In this document: positions 21,915 through 30,278 of the stretch, piece by piece | Position numbering within the stretch: position 1 is the first letter of the stretch | How the letters are laid out: each line of letters begins with the position of its first letter | From: Stercoripulliclostridium_A sp963642145 | Lineage (GTDB): Bacteria > Bacillota > Clostridia > Christensenellales > DTU072 | Length of the DNA stretch: 59,801 nt | NCBI GenBank assembly: GCA_963642145.1 | Contig: CAVIFU010000005.1 | Location: forward strand, 1-59,801 | Direction of reading: 5' to 3' | Made by a program: the position numbers and the translations under genes | The notes under the pieces: model-generated | What the model saw: only the letters and a program-made list of their open reading frames with translations | What the model was told of the DNA's origin: nothing | Database searches by the model: none

Positions 21915-24900
21915 TTAGTCGTCGTAATCGGATGTGGTAATATCTTTCTTACGATCTTTGCCTTTGGTCTTGGTTGTTGCCTTTTGAGCTTCGAGGTCGG
22001 CGGGCATCTTGGATTCCACTTTGACCTTGCGGAGCTTCTTGTCAACCTTGCCTTTGAGCTTGCGGTATACGAGAACTACGATAACGGCTATAAGTATGAC
22101 GCCTATTACAACGGAAGAGAGGATGAGCCATACTTGCGCGTTGATGTTGTTCTTGCTGTCGTCGTCATCATCGTCATCGTCCGTATCGTCGTCTACGGGA
22201 GTTTCTTTCTCGGTAACGCTCGTGTAGGACGCGTACTTGCCTTTGAGTTCCTCGTTGGCTTCGGTTTCCGTCTTATCGGCGGTGTAAGCCTCTTTGTCTG
22301 CCATCTTGACTACGGATACGTCGTCAACGATGAGTATGCCGGACATGTAGTTTTGTACCTTGGTGGCGTCGCCCTTGGCGTCATAGGAGCCGAGGTAGAA
22401 GCCGAGGTATGCCGTTACGGAAGAGGTGGTCTCGTTCGCATAGTAGAAAGTGTACTCAACCATATCTTCGGAAGCGCTCAGATAGATGCTTTCCCATTGA
22501 TTGGAGGAGCTGTTGTATATGAACCTGAACTCCGCTTGCTTGCCTTCTACGGGTGAGAGCACCTTTGCCTTGAAGGTAACCTTATAGTAGGAACCCGAAG
22601 ACATCGTCATGCTCGAGGACTTGTAGTATTGCGCGGACGGCACGGTGATGTTTGCCATCATGAGGTAATTGTTGTTGCCCTCTTCTCCGCTCGTGAGGAA
22701 GTTTTTGAGTTGATCACTCGTATATTTATCCGCAAGAGCGTATCCCGACGTGCTCGTGTAGCTCTTATCGGTCATATGATCTAAGAGCTTGGTGAAGTCG
22801 CCCGTCCTGTTGTATACGCCGTAGACGTGGTTCGGGTGATCGTTATCGGCAGTATCGCCGTCCGCATTGTATACGGCGGTTTGGGTGCCGTGGGTGTAGG
22901 CGCCTGCCTCGTTGCCGAGTAACCATTCTGCCGCGTTATCGTCCTTGGTGTTCTTGGTGAAGCTATCGAAGGAATCGATATGGTAGTCAACGGTCGTATA
23001 GTAGTAAGTGTTGCTGTAGAAAGATCCGGTTACGTCCTTGTTTTCGACAAGAATCGCGGATCCGTCTTCTTTTGTAGCGGCGTTAGCAAAAGCGTTGTAT
23101 TCATCTACGTCATCGAGCTTGGTGAGCATGACGTCGTCAAAGTATACCGTACCCGAGCTGAGTCCGCTTGAAACCTTAGTCGCGTCAGCGCCTTCGCCGA
23201 TAGAAGTTATGTTGTTCGCGTACTTGTTGCCGAGGAAGAGCTCAAGCGTCAAGCTCGCGGAAGACATGTTGGTGGTAATGTAGATGTCGTACCTTACCCA
23301 GTTTCCGTTAGTATCGATATTCGTGTAGCCGACGTAGTCGCCGTTTTTCTCGTCGGACGTCGTAACGCTCAAAATCTTGGAGGAGTTTTTGAGGGTAACG
23401 CTTGCCTTGGCGTGGTCCACGGTCTTGACCCATACGCTCAACCTATAATAGGAGTTTGCGGAAAGGCTTGCGGAACTCGTGTTGGTGTAACCGATGTAGG
23501 TAGGATACGCGGATGTAATCATCAGCACGTTGGAAACGGGCGATTGATAGGTAAGTTTGCCTTCCTCTGTCGGATAGAAACCTTTTTTGTCTTCGTCTTG
23601 AAAACCCGCGTAGTTATTCACGTCGATTATGCCGCTCTTGACGCTCTCAAGCGCTACGTCTACGAGATCTTTCGGGATGTACTTTTCCGAACTTTCATTG
23701 CCATCGGCAAGCGTAGACACCTTTTTGCTCGTAGACAACGCGGATACGTATTTTACGGTCTTATCGTCTTTGACAACCGCGCGAACGTAATAGTTGTTTG
23801 TCGTAGCGGGTTTATAGGTGAACTTTGTGGTGGTTACAGCCGACTCTCCTTCACCCGTGGTTGTAGTCGTAAAATAATTTGTATCGGTTGCGTCGATAAT
23901 CTTGACAAGTTTCTTGTCGCCGGTTTTGTCGGAATCGTCACTGAGCTTTACTTTATCCGAATATATATAGTAATGGGTAACTTCCTTTATCGTGTGCTCC
24001 CAAGTGAGGATGCCGCTTGAAGTCGTGGCGGTGACGGTGGGCGCGTCCAAAGCGTAAGCAACGGAAGAAACGGTCCAGCCGGTGGGCTTGGCAATGCCGG
24101 TCATTTCGCCGCTATCCTTATCGAATACCGCGTCGTCGTCATCGTCGAGGTCGAAGTTATCGTCGCTGACGTTGGCAAAATCGCTATTGGTAATGCTGCT
24201 GTCGGAAGAATTGCTGCTTGCAAGGTTGATACTCTTGAGGTAATCGCCGGAAGCGTTCTTGTACTCGGTGTAGCTTATCTCGCTCCAAGTCATGGCGGTG
24301 ATGAACAACGCGCCCTTGGCATGGCTTGCGGGGGTGTAAATATCGCCCGAGCCGAACTCAACTACTATATACATCGAATCCGCTTCTTTGCCGTCCGCTC
24401 TGAACAAGAACGATACTTCCGTCCAATCCGTAAACGCAAGGGAACTTTGCGTTGCGGAAGAATTGATAAGAGAATCCGTATCCTTATCGTATACGCTTAT
24501 TTTGAAGGTGGAACCGCTCTTGAGGTTTTGGGTATTTACCCACATGGAAAGTCTGTAGAAACGGTTGATTTTGGTAGTAAGAATGCTCGCGCCGTCCACC
24601 GGCTTAAAGGTGAGCTTCGAAGCCGTGTATTGAGCGTGGTTGAGCATGACGTAATCGAATACGGTGCCGTCTACGCTGTAATCGCCGGGTTTGGTAATGC
24701 CGTTAAGTGCGGGGATGGCGGAAACATCGTCCCAATTCGTCTTGCCGCTGACGATGCCGGCATAGAGGTTGCTGTCGGACGCCGTCATATCGACGTAGGT
24801 CTTGCTGTCTACGAGGGAATAAGTCCAACCGCTCGCAGCGTCGGTGGTGAGTGCCGTAAAACCATTCATCGCGCCGTTTAGACCGAATCCATTATAAGAA

Positions 24901-26762
24901 TCTTCTGTAACGTCTTTCCAGGATTTAATGTCGCCTTCGTACGCTGCATTGATAGCGTCTGCCTTTTCGAACTCTTCAACGGAGATATTGTCGAAGAAGC
25001 ATCCGCCCGGGTAGAGGGTATCGGAACCCCATTCGCCTTCGCCGTACCACATTTCGAGCTTAACGCTCCTATCGGCAAGCGCGTTGCCCTTGACTTTGAG
25101 TGTTATTTTTTGCCACTCGCCGAGGCTACCGTTGGATTTGACTTCCAATTTTTCGTCGGTGGTAGCTCCGCTCAAACGGAGAGTCGCGTAAGCATTTTCG
25201 TAGGCACTGTACTTGTTGTACTCGGCTAATTTTTCGTCATAGGCGGCTTTTTTGGTTTCGTAATCGGCAGCCTCCGTATCGGTAGGCTCGGTGCCGACAA
25301 ACGTATCTTTGTCAAGCTCAGGAATCCAAACGTATACCCACACGGATACGGCGTAGTACTTGTTCTTTTCGATGAGCAAACTGCTGTTGGAAATATATCC
25401 CGCGCCGCTTATGGCGTTATCCTTATGATAAATCAAAAGCGCGTTGGCGTCGCTCGGGTTGTCACCGCGACTGAATGCGTAAGACTTTGTTTCGGCATTG
25501 TAAGTTACGCCGAGAGAACCGTGATCGGGCGCCGAGAATGTGGAGGACAAACGTTTGAAGGAATCCGCATAATTGTCATCCGAGTCGCCCTCTTCGGTTG
25601 CAGCTTTGGTGTAATACAATTTGGTTAAATCGAATATGCCTACGGGATCGCTTTCGGAAGTGTAACTCGGGAAGTCCGAGCTGTCTTCGAGATCCTCTTT
25701 GCCTACGGTAAGGGTGTAGCCCGTGCCGCCGCTCTGTTTGGCGCTTTCTAAGTACTTAGACACCGAACCGGTGCTGAGTCCCGAGCCGAATACGAAGTTA
25801 CGGTTGGGATAAACCAAGCTGACTACCGCGGTATAATCCTTGGTAACGCTGAGTACGCTTTGGGTTGCGGCGGTGCGCTCGGTTACGGCGCTACCGGTAA
25901 CGCTGTTGTATTGAGCGACTAAGGCTCTATCGTACTCTTCGGAATCTATCTTGGTGAGCATGACGTTATCGAACATCGCGGTGCCCTTGGTGATGTAGGG
26001 GCTTGCGACGTCGTCGGAACTGCTCGTGCTCATGTATCTGTACTTAGTCGGACCGTATCCGAGCCAAAGTTGAACGTAAAAGTCCTTGGCTTGGAGTTTG
26101 CTGCCCTCGATGTACAAGGTATAAGTCTTCCAGTTGCCATCCGTGTTGATGGAAAGCATTTCCGCTATAATCGCGCTACTCGCGGAAGAACCCTCGGAAA
26201 CGACTATGGAAGCTCCGCGTTTGGAGTTATCGGCATCGGCATCATCAAAAATGAGATCCGTCCAAACGTCTACCGTAAGCTTATAGTATTCGCCTTTTTT
26301 GATGGTGGACTTGGTGGAATAATAGTATATCGAACCTTTGCTTTCGCTACCGGACATCGATACGACGAGAGCGTTGTTATCCGTGTAGGCGCCGTTATCG
26401 CCCTTGGGAGTGTTGGTCGCAACGCCGGGGGCTGCGAGATCGGAATTGATGTTGCCTTTGTTACTATTGAAGGCTTCATCCGAAAGATCTACAACGCCGG
26501 TAACCAAACCGGTTGCGCCCTTAGACCACACGCCTGCCGTCAACGTCCAACCCGTGGCGGTCTTGACATAAGCGGTTCCGCTCGTATTGGCGAACTTGCC
26601 GTTAGCTATTGCCAAGCTTTCCGTTACGACGTCCGTTGTATCGGTTTTGTTGCTGTCGTCACTGCCATCGTCCGGAGGCGTGCAAGCAACTACGGACATT
26701 ACGGTTGCGATAAGTAGCAGAGTCGTAAGTAAAAAAATGAGAATTCTTCGAGAGTGTTTCAT
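21915..26762 (-). CDS. Very large surface lipoprotein with about five jelly-roll (CBM4/22-like) modules, a fibronectin-III-like module and a C-terminal membrane anchor
   Basis: A 1615-aa cell-envelope protein. Cys27 ends a lipoprotein signal peptide. Five modules share the pattern YYxLxVxV...GxWxxYxxYI...LxLxLG...GxxxFDDVxLTK: about 140-280, 465-610, 735-860, 1075-1220 and 1390-1510; this resembles carbohydrate-binding jelly rolls of the CBM4/22 type. A fibronectin-III-like stretch (APTVTATTSSGILTWEH onward) lies near 920-1030. An acidic Asp run precedes a single membrane helix (about 1545-1570) and a Lys-rich cytoplasmic tail. The ATG at 26762 follows AGGTGG at 5 nt. No catalytic domain is seen. 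Polysaccharide binding is inference. Confidence 0.82.
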   Translation of the reverse strand: MKHSRRILIFLLTTLLLIATVMSVVACTPPDDGSDDSNKTDTTDVVTESLAIANGKFANTSGTAYVKTATGWTLTAGVWSKGATGLVTGVVDLSDEAFNSNKGNINSDLAAPGVATNTPKGDNGAYTDNNALVVSMSGSESKGSIYYYSTKSTIKKGEYYKLTVDVWTDLIFDDADADNSKRGASIVVSEGSSASSAIIAEMLSINTDGNWKTYTLYIEGSKLQAKDFYVQLWLGYGPTKYRYMSTSSSDDVASPYITKGTAMFDNVMLTKIDSEEYDRALVAQYNSVTGSAVTERTAATQSVLSVTKDYTAVVSLVYPNRNFVFGSGLSTGSVSKYLESAKQSGGTGYTLTVGKEDLEDSSDFPSYTSESDPVGIFDLTKLYYTKAATEEGDSDDNYADSFKRLSSTFSAPDHGSLGVTYNAETKSYAFSRGDNPSDANALLIYHKDNAISGAGYISNSSLLIEKNKYYAVSVWVYVWIPELDKDTFVGTEPTDTEAADYETKKAAYDEKLAEYNKYSAYENAYATLRLSGATTDEKLEVKSNGSLGEWQKITLKVKGNALADRSVKLEMWYGEGEWGSDTLYPGGCFFDNISVEEFEKADAINAAYEGDIKSWKDVTEDSYNGFGLNGAMNGFTALTTDAASGWTYSLVDSKTYVDMTASDSNLYAGIVSGKTNWDDVSAIPALNGITKPGDYSVDGTVFDYVMLNHAQYTASKLTFKPVDGASILTTKINRFYRLSMWVNTQNLKSGSTFKISVYDKDTDSLINSSATQSSLAFTDWTEVSFLFRADGKEADSMYIVVEFGSGDIYTPASHAKGALFITAMTWSEISYTEYKNASGDYLKSINLASSNSSDSSITNSDFANVSDDNFDLDDDDDAVFDKDSGEMTGIAKPTGWTVSSVAYALDAPTVTATTSSGILTWEHTIKEVTHYYIYSDKVKLSDDSDKTGDKKLVKIIDATDTNYFTTTTTGEGESAVTTTKFTYKPATTNNYYVRAVVKDDKTVKYVSALSTSKKVSTLADGNESSEKYIPKDLVDVALESVKSGIIDVNNYAGFQDEDKKGFYPTEEGKLTYQSPVSNVLMITSAYPTYIGYTNTSSASLSANSYYRLSVWVKTVDHAKASVTLKNSSKILSVTTSDEKNGDYVGYTNIDTNGNWVRYDIYITTNMSSASLTLELFLGNKYANNITSIGEGADATKVSSGLSSGTVYFDDVMLTKLDDVDEYNAFANAATKEDGSAILVENKDVTGSFYSNTYYYTTVDYHIDSFDSFTKNTKDDNAAEWLLGNEAGAYTHGTQTAVYNADGDTADNDHPNHVYGVYNRTGDFTKLLDHMTDKSYTSTSGYALADKYTSDQLKNFLTSGEEGNNNYLMMANITVPSAQYYKSSSMTMSSGSYYKVTFKAKVLSPVEGKQAEFRFIYNSSSNQWESIYLSASEDMVEYTFYYANETTSSVTAYLGFYLGSYDAKGDATKVQNYMSGILIVDDVSVVKMADKEAYTADKTETEANEELKGKYASYTSVTEKETPVDDDTDDDDDDDDSKNNINAQVWLILSSVVIGVILIAVIVVLVYRKLKGKVDKKLRKVKVESKMPADLEAQKATTKTKGKDRKKDITTSDYDD

Positions 26763-26818
26763 TACTACCACCTATAATAAATATAGTCACAAGCCGACAT
26801 TACTCGGCAAGCACTAAA

Positions 26819-26847
26819 ATACTACCACATCGGAAAAATAAATTCAA
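26819..26847 (-). promoter_or_regulatory. Promoter of the large lipoprotein gene
   Basis: Minus strand: TTGAAT (26842-26847), 17 bp, TAGTAT (26819-26824). This gives a leader of about 50 nt holding a small palindrome (GCTTGCCGAG...CTCGGC type) and the AGGTGG ribosome binding site. Confidence 0.6.
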
Positions 26848-26923
26848 CTATATGCGCGTAAAATATTAAATAAATATTATATATGAAATTTGCGCGTTTC
26901 GCCGGTGTTCGGCACGTGTTCGG

Positions 26924-26952
26924 TTATTGCAGGGCGCGTGAGCTCATATAAT
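26924..26952 (+). promoter_or_regulatory. Weak promoter of the flippase gene, probably leaderless
   Basis: TTATTG (26924-26929), 17 bp, TATAAT (26947-26952); the ATG at 26958 follows after 5 nt. No ribosome binding site lies in the window where one would be needed. The -35 match is poor. Confidence 0.5.
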
Positions 26953-26957
26953 ATGCC

Positions 26958-28487
26958 ATGAGCAAAAATCGGGGAGTCCTTAAATCCGTCGCCGTGGTGA
27001 CGCTGATATCCGTAATAACGCGTTCCGTTTCGTTCGCATTCAAAATCTACCTTTCTCGCAAAATCGGCGCCGAACTCCTCGGATTGTATCAAACGGCGCT
27101 GTCCGTATTCGGACTCTTGATCGCCTTCACCGCCGGCGGTCTGAATACGGTGGTTTCTCGCAAAATATCCGAAATGCGCGCCTTAAATGACTCCGAACGC
27201 GGTTCCGGCGTGGTTACGGACGCCCTCAAAATAGGACTTACCGCCTCCGTTTTGTGCGTGGCGGCGGTCTACGCCTTTTCGCCCTTGCTCGAATACGCCG
27301 TCGCCGACACGCGCGCCGTACCCCTCATAAAAATCATGCTCCCGGCACTCGTTACCACCACGCTCTACATCGTTTTGCGCGGTTGGTTTTGGGGAAACCG
27401 CCTCTTCGCGGAATTCGGATTGACCGAACTCATCGAAGAAGTTCTCAGAATACTCTTCACCCTCCTCTTCGTGTACGGCGCGTTTACCTCGGCAACCGGG
27501 GAAGTAGGGTTGGCGTTTGCCTTCACGCTGAGCGACGCGGTCGTTGCCGTGGTCCTAATCATCCTCTTCATCGTCAAAGGCGGCAGACTTCGCGTAAGTC
27601 ACGGCTCTGCCGAAATGCTCTGCCATTCCGCGCCGATTACCGCAACGAGAGTGTTCTCCGCCTTGGCAGGAACCGCCGTTGCGCTGATACTACCCGCAAA
27701 ACTCATCGAAAACGGCGTCAATGTGTCGGAAGCCACAGCCGCGATCGGCAGAATATCGGGCATGGCTAACCCTCTATTGTTTGCGCCGAACGCCGTCATC
27801 GGCTCGCTTGCCGTCGTACTCGTGCCGGAAATGAGCGCGAATCACGCTCGCGGAGATTACGAGGGCTTGAACAAAAACCTCGCCTCCGGCATAACGTTCG
27901 CTTCCGCCGTATCCGTGCTCTTCGTGAGCGCATACCTCGCGCTCGGAGAACAGATAACTTCTTTCCTGTACGACGATACCGCGTCCGGATTGTACCTCAT
28001 GCGCTCCGCCGCGCTGATGCTGCCAATGTCGATTAACGGCATTCTCGTATCCGCCCTCAACGGTATCGGCATGGAAAAGGAAAGCTTTTTGACTTACATA
28101 CTCGGCACCATTCCCATGGTCGCGATCATTTGGCTGACTACGAAAAGTCTCGGAGTTTACTCGGTCGTACTCGGTGAAGCGGTATGCCTCGCGATATCGT
28201 CGATTGCAAATATCATACTTCTGCATAAGCGCGCTAAAATCGGGTTTGGGTATCTGAAAAACGTGTTTAAGATAGCTTTATCAGCCGTTCCGTGCTACTT
28301 CTCCGCCAAGTGGACATCGGGCGCGCTCGGCGGAAACGGGTTTTTCGCCCTGTGCCTTTCGGGCTTAATTACACTTCTCGTCTATGCGCTGAGCCTTTAT
28401 TTAACCGGGATAACAGATGGCGCCGACATCGGAAAAATACTCAAAGAAAAATCGCCAAAACGCAAAAATCCGTTGCATACCTCTTAG
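26958..28487 (+). CDS. Polysaccharide/lipid II flippase, SpoVB/MurJ-like (MOP superfamily)
   Basis: A 509-aa integral membrane protein with about 14 helices. The start GVLKSVAVVTLISVITRSVSFAFKIYLSR and GAELLGLYQTALSVFGLLIAFTAGGLNTVVSR are typical of the SpoVB/YtgP branch, which flips peptidoglycan precursors or related glycolipids across the membrane. Central blocks ATAAIGRISGMANPLLFAPNAVIGSLAVVLVPEMS are conserved in this branch. SpoVB itself acts in spore cortex synthesis, but vegetative paralogues exist, so sporulation cannot be concluded. Motifs here are longer family stretches read in the protein between residues 5 and 300. Confidence 0.86.
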   Translation: MSKNRGVLKSVAVVTLISVITRSVSFAFKIYLSRKIGAELLGLYQTALSVFGLLIAFTAGGLNTVVSRKISEMRALNDSERGSGVVTDALKIGLTASVLCVAAVYAFSPLLEYAVADTRAVPLIKIMLPALVTTTLYIVLRGWFWGNRLFAEFGLTELIEEVLRILFTLLFVYGAFTSATGEVGLAFAFTLSDAVVAVVLIILFIVKGGRLRVSHGSAEMLCHSAPITATRVFSALAGTAVALILPAKLIENGVNVSEATAAIGRISGMANPLLFAPNAVIGSLAVVLVPEMSANHARGDYEGLNKNLASGITFASAVSVLFVSAYLALGEQITSFLYDDTASGLYLMRSAALMLPMSINGILVSALNGIGMEKESFLTYILGTIPMVAIIWLTTKSLGVYSVVLGEAVCLAISSIANIILLHKRAKIGFGYLKNVFKIALSAVPCYFSAKWTSGALGGNGFFALCLSGLITLLVYALSLYLTGITDGADIGKILKEKSPKRKNPLHTS

Positions 28488-28501
28488 CGTAATGCTATAA
28501 T
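28473..28501 (+). promoter_or_regulatory. Promoter of the folT riboswitch transcript
   Basis: TTGCAT (28473-28478), 17 bp, TATAAT (28496-28501). The predicted +1 (28508) coincides with the first base of the riboswitch. The -35 box lies inside the end of the flippase gene. Confidence 0.82.
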
Positions 28502-28507
28502 GATAAT

Positions 28508-28599
28508 GCAGAGTAGACGTGTTGCGTCAAGTGCCGTAGATCGGGATGTAATTTACGGACGAAAGAGTTGCCTCTGCGGTAACACGTCGCGTCCGTTGC
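28508..28599 (+). promoter_or_regulatory. Tetrahydrofolate (THF) riboswitch
   Basis: The aptamer core is recognisable block by block: GCAGAGTAGACG, GCGTCAAGTGCCGTAG, GGGATGTAATTTACGG, GACGAAAGAGTTGCC, TGCGGTAACACG and CGCGTCCGTTGC. Pairings expected for the class are present: ACGTGTT with AACACGT, CCGTAGAT with ATTTACGG, and the closing GCA/TGC plus GACG/CGTC helix. It precedes folT, the classic context. THF binding should shut off the folate transporter. Confidence 0.92.
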
Positions 28600-28623
28600 A
28601 AATAGTAACCTATTCCAATGGCT

Positions 28624-28651
28624 GTCCTTCTCTGCAAAGGAGGACTTTTTT
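28624..28651 (+). terminator. Riboswitch expression platform: terminator hairpin that includes the ribosome binding site
   Basis: GTCCTTC (28624-28630) pairs with GGAGGAC (28639-28645) and six T follow. The 3' arm contains AGGAGG (28638-28643), the ribosome binding site of folT, 9 nt before its ATG. The segment CTCTGCA (28630-28636) is a perfect complement of TGCAGAG (28507-28513) at the start of the riboswitch, giving an alternative pairing. Confidence 0.8.
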
Positions 28652-28652
28652 A

Positions 28653-29228
28653 ATGGTCGAAAGTAAGTTGAAGAGCTTTTTTACGGCTAAGCGCATTGCC
28701 TACTTGGGCGTTTCGGTGGCGTTATCGGTAGTCGCAAACATGTTTACCGTGTTCGTTGCCGCGTTCGGTTCCAATTCCATTACGTTTACCTACCTCGTTT
28801 CTACCCTCGCCGGTATTTTGTTGGGTCCCGTTTCCGGCGGAATCGTGGGATGCCTCGGCGACGTTCTCGGACATTTCATCATGCCGCAAGGCGCGTTCAA
28901 TCCCTTCATCACCGCCTCTTCTACGCTGATCGGAGTGATCGCCGGATTGATTTTCATGATCCCGAAAGCCAATCCTTACGTCAAAATTTGCCTTGCCTAT
29001 GTGATTATTTTCGTAGTATGCACCTCGATGATAAATACGTACGGGCTGTGGCTCTATTACGTCCGCGGCAAAAAAACTTTTTGGGCTTACTATACCGCTC
29101 GCGTACCATTCCAACTGATAATTTGGGGCATAAACTTGGTTCTTACCTGCTTTGCCTACAAACCGCTGAGCGTTTTGATTCTGCCTAAGGATAAAGAAAA
29201 AGACTCCGAATCGCTTAAATCCGCTTAA
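28653..29228 (+). CDS. folT: Folate ECF transporter S component
   Basis: A 191-aa integral membrane substrate-binding subunit that would take up folates together with shared EcfA/A'/T proteins (not in this window). Six hydrophobic segments; FTYLVSTLAGILLGPVSGGIVGCLGDVLG and the AFNPFITASSTLIGVIAGLIF region fit the FolT/ECF-S family. An upstream in-frame ATG at 28500 would translate the riboswitch and is rejected; the ATG at 28653 has AGGAGG at 9 nt. Confidence 0.92.
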   Translation: MVESKLKSFFTAKRIAYLGVSVALSVVANMFTVFVAAFGSNSITFTYLVSTLAGILLGPVSGGIVGCLGDVLGHFIMPQGAFNPFITASSTLIGVIAGLIFMIPKANPYVKICLAYVIIFVVCTSMINTYGLWLYYVRGKKTFWAYYTARVPFQLIIWGINLVLTCFAYKPLSVLILPKDKEKDSESLKSA

Positions 29229-29255
29229 TATGCGAATTCGTAGCGATTGATTTTT
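29209..29255 (+). terminator. Probable terminator of folT
   Basis: AATCGCT (29209-29215) pairs with AGCGATT (29242-29248) across a loop with an inner CGC/GCG pairing, followed by GATTTTT. The 5' arm overlaps the folT stop region. Confidence 0.55.
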
Positions 29256-29319
29256 GACGATAAACACAATTTCTGCGCGTTGCATACCTTGTAGTGAAAC
29301 ATCATACAAGGAGGTAACC

Positions 29320-29997
29320 ATGTTTTTTAATTGCAACAATTATGGCAACAACCCATGCGGAGATCCGCCGTACCCCTATCGCCAACCTTACCAAGGTCCG
29401 CGCGGTCCCCAAGGTCCGATGGGTCCGCAAGGGCGTCCCGGAATGCCCGGTCCGATCGGACCGCAAGGACCCATAGGCGATACCGGCGCAACAGGCCCCG
29501 TCGGACCGCAAGGGCCCCAAGGACCGCAAGGACCCCAAGGCGCAATAGGTCCGCAGGGCGCAACCGGAGCAACCGGAGCCACCGGTCCCCAAGGTCCGCA
29601 AGGCACCAATGACGGCATTTACGCAAGGAATACCGGCGGCACGGTTGCGGCAAGCGCCATTGTTCCGCTGACTTTGCAGGGCTCGACGCCCACTACCGTA
29701 ATGTCCGTAAGTTCGGACGCGATAACCGTACCTTCCGGTACGTACCTGATCACGATGGATGTAAACGGCACTCTCGGTACCGGCTCCACGCCCATGACGT
29801 TTACCCTGTACCAAAACGGCGCCGCGGTAACCGGCGAATACGTCACGCTCACGATAGATGACGCGAACAACGTGCTTGCCGGGTCAAAGAGCTCTATCGT
29901 GACGACTACCGGCACTACCACTTTTTCGATATACAATACCTCTACCCTATCCGCAACGCTCACCAATGCGGGATTGACGGTAATTAAGCTCGCGTAA
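29320..29997 (+). CDS. Collagen-like repeat protein with C-terminal C1q/BclA-like jelly roll
   Basis: A 225-aa protein. Residues 1-25 are Asn/Cys/Pro/Tyr-rich without a signal peptide (two Cys, PPYPYRQPY); residues 26-97 are 24 uninterrupted Gly-X-Y triplets, mostly GPQ and GAT; residues 98-225 form a Thr-rich beta domain (TYLITMDVNGTLGTG, TFTLYQNGAAVTGEY) resembling the trimerising C-terminal domain of BclA-type spore-surface proteins. The ATG at 29320 follows AGGAGG by 5-6 nt. Exosporium or cell-surface location is inferred from the family. No promoter of its own is convincing. Confidence 0.85.
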   Translation: MFFNCNNYGNNPCGDPPYPYRQPYQGPRGPQGPMGPQGRPGMPGPIGPQGPIGDTGATGPVGPQGPQGPQGPQGAIGPQGATGATGATGPQGPQGTNDGIYARNTGGTVAASAIVPLTLQGSTPTTVMSVSSDAITVPSGTYLITMDVNGTLGTGSTPMTFTLYQNGAAVTGEYVTLTIDDANNVLAGSKSSIVTTTGTTTFSIYNTSTLSATLTNAGLTVIKLA

Positions 29998-30004
29998 TCG
30001 CGCT

Positions 30005-30160
30005 GTCGCGCGGTAATATACACGTCGCTTCGTGACGCGGTAAAGGATAAATTATAATATATTGGGGGACAGCTCTTGTCCCCCAAACCCCTCTTCTTAT
30101 AATTTTCCCCGTTCGTGGCTCCACATAAACCGTATCGGAAAATTCAAGCCGTGTAGACAA
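30005..30160 (+). repeat. Dispersed intergenic repeat, family A, copy 3
   Basis: CGCGGTAATATACACGTCG, GACGCGGTAAAGGATAAATT, the perfect hairpin TTGGGGGACA/TGTCCCCCAA (about 30063-30087), ATAATTTTCCCCGTTCGTGG and CTCCACAT. Begins within 10 nt of the collagen-like gene's stop, the same placement as copy 2 after the TspO-like gene. Confidence 0.82.
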
Positions 30161-30184
30161 TAACTCTACTCTTCACATATTCTA

Positions 30185-30223
30185 TTAAATCATCCTTTAC
30201 CGTCGTCAACGGCGATGTATATC
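30185..30223. repeat. TATATC hairpin fragment
   Basis: ATCCTTTACCG followed by the palindrome CGTCGTC-AAC-GGCGATG and GTATATC, matching the fragment at 73-112 and the array at 5178-5255. Between it and 30279 nothing else is seen apart from a GGAGG at 14 nt before the next ATG. Confidence 0.6.
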
Positions 30224-30278
30224 TATCTCTACGGCATGTTTTAGGTATAAGGCGCGGACGGAGGCGCAAACTAAAATC

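Noticed and set aside
26762..26771. GTG at 26771 as start of the large lipoprotein
   Set aside because: It lies inside the AGGTGG ribosome binding site; the ATG at 26762 is correctly spaced.
26958..28487. Flippase taken as proof of sporulation (SpoVB)
   Set aside because: Vegetative MurJ/YtgP-type paralogues look alike; no sporulation regulator is in the window.
28500..28652. In-frame upstream start for folT
   Set aside because: It would translate the THF riboswitch; the later ATG has the ribosome binding site.
29282..29310. GCATACC-14-CATACA resembling a SigE/SigK sporulation promoter before the collagen-like gene
   Set aside because: The -10 would overlap the AGGAGG, so the transcript would start after its own ribosome binding site.
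29395..29610. Direct repeats that could suggest a CRISPR array
   Set aside because: They are 9-nt codon-level repeats encoding Gly-X-Y triplets, with no constant repeat/variable spacer layout.
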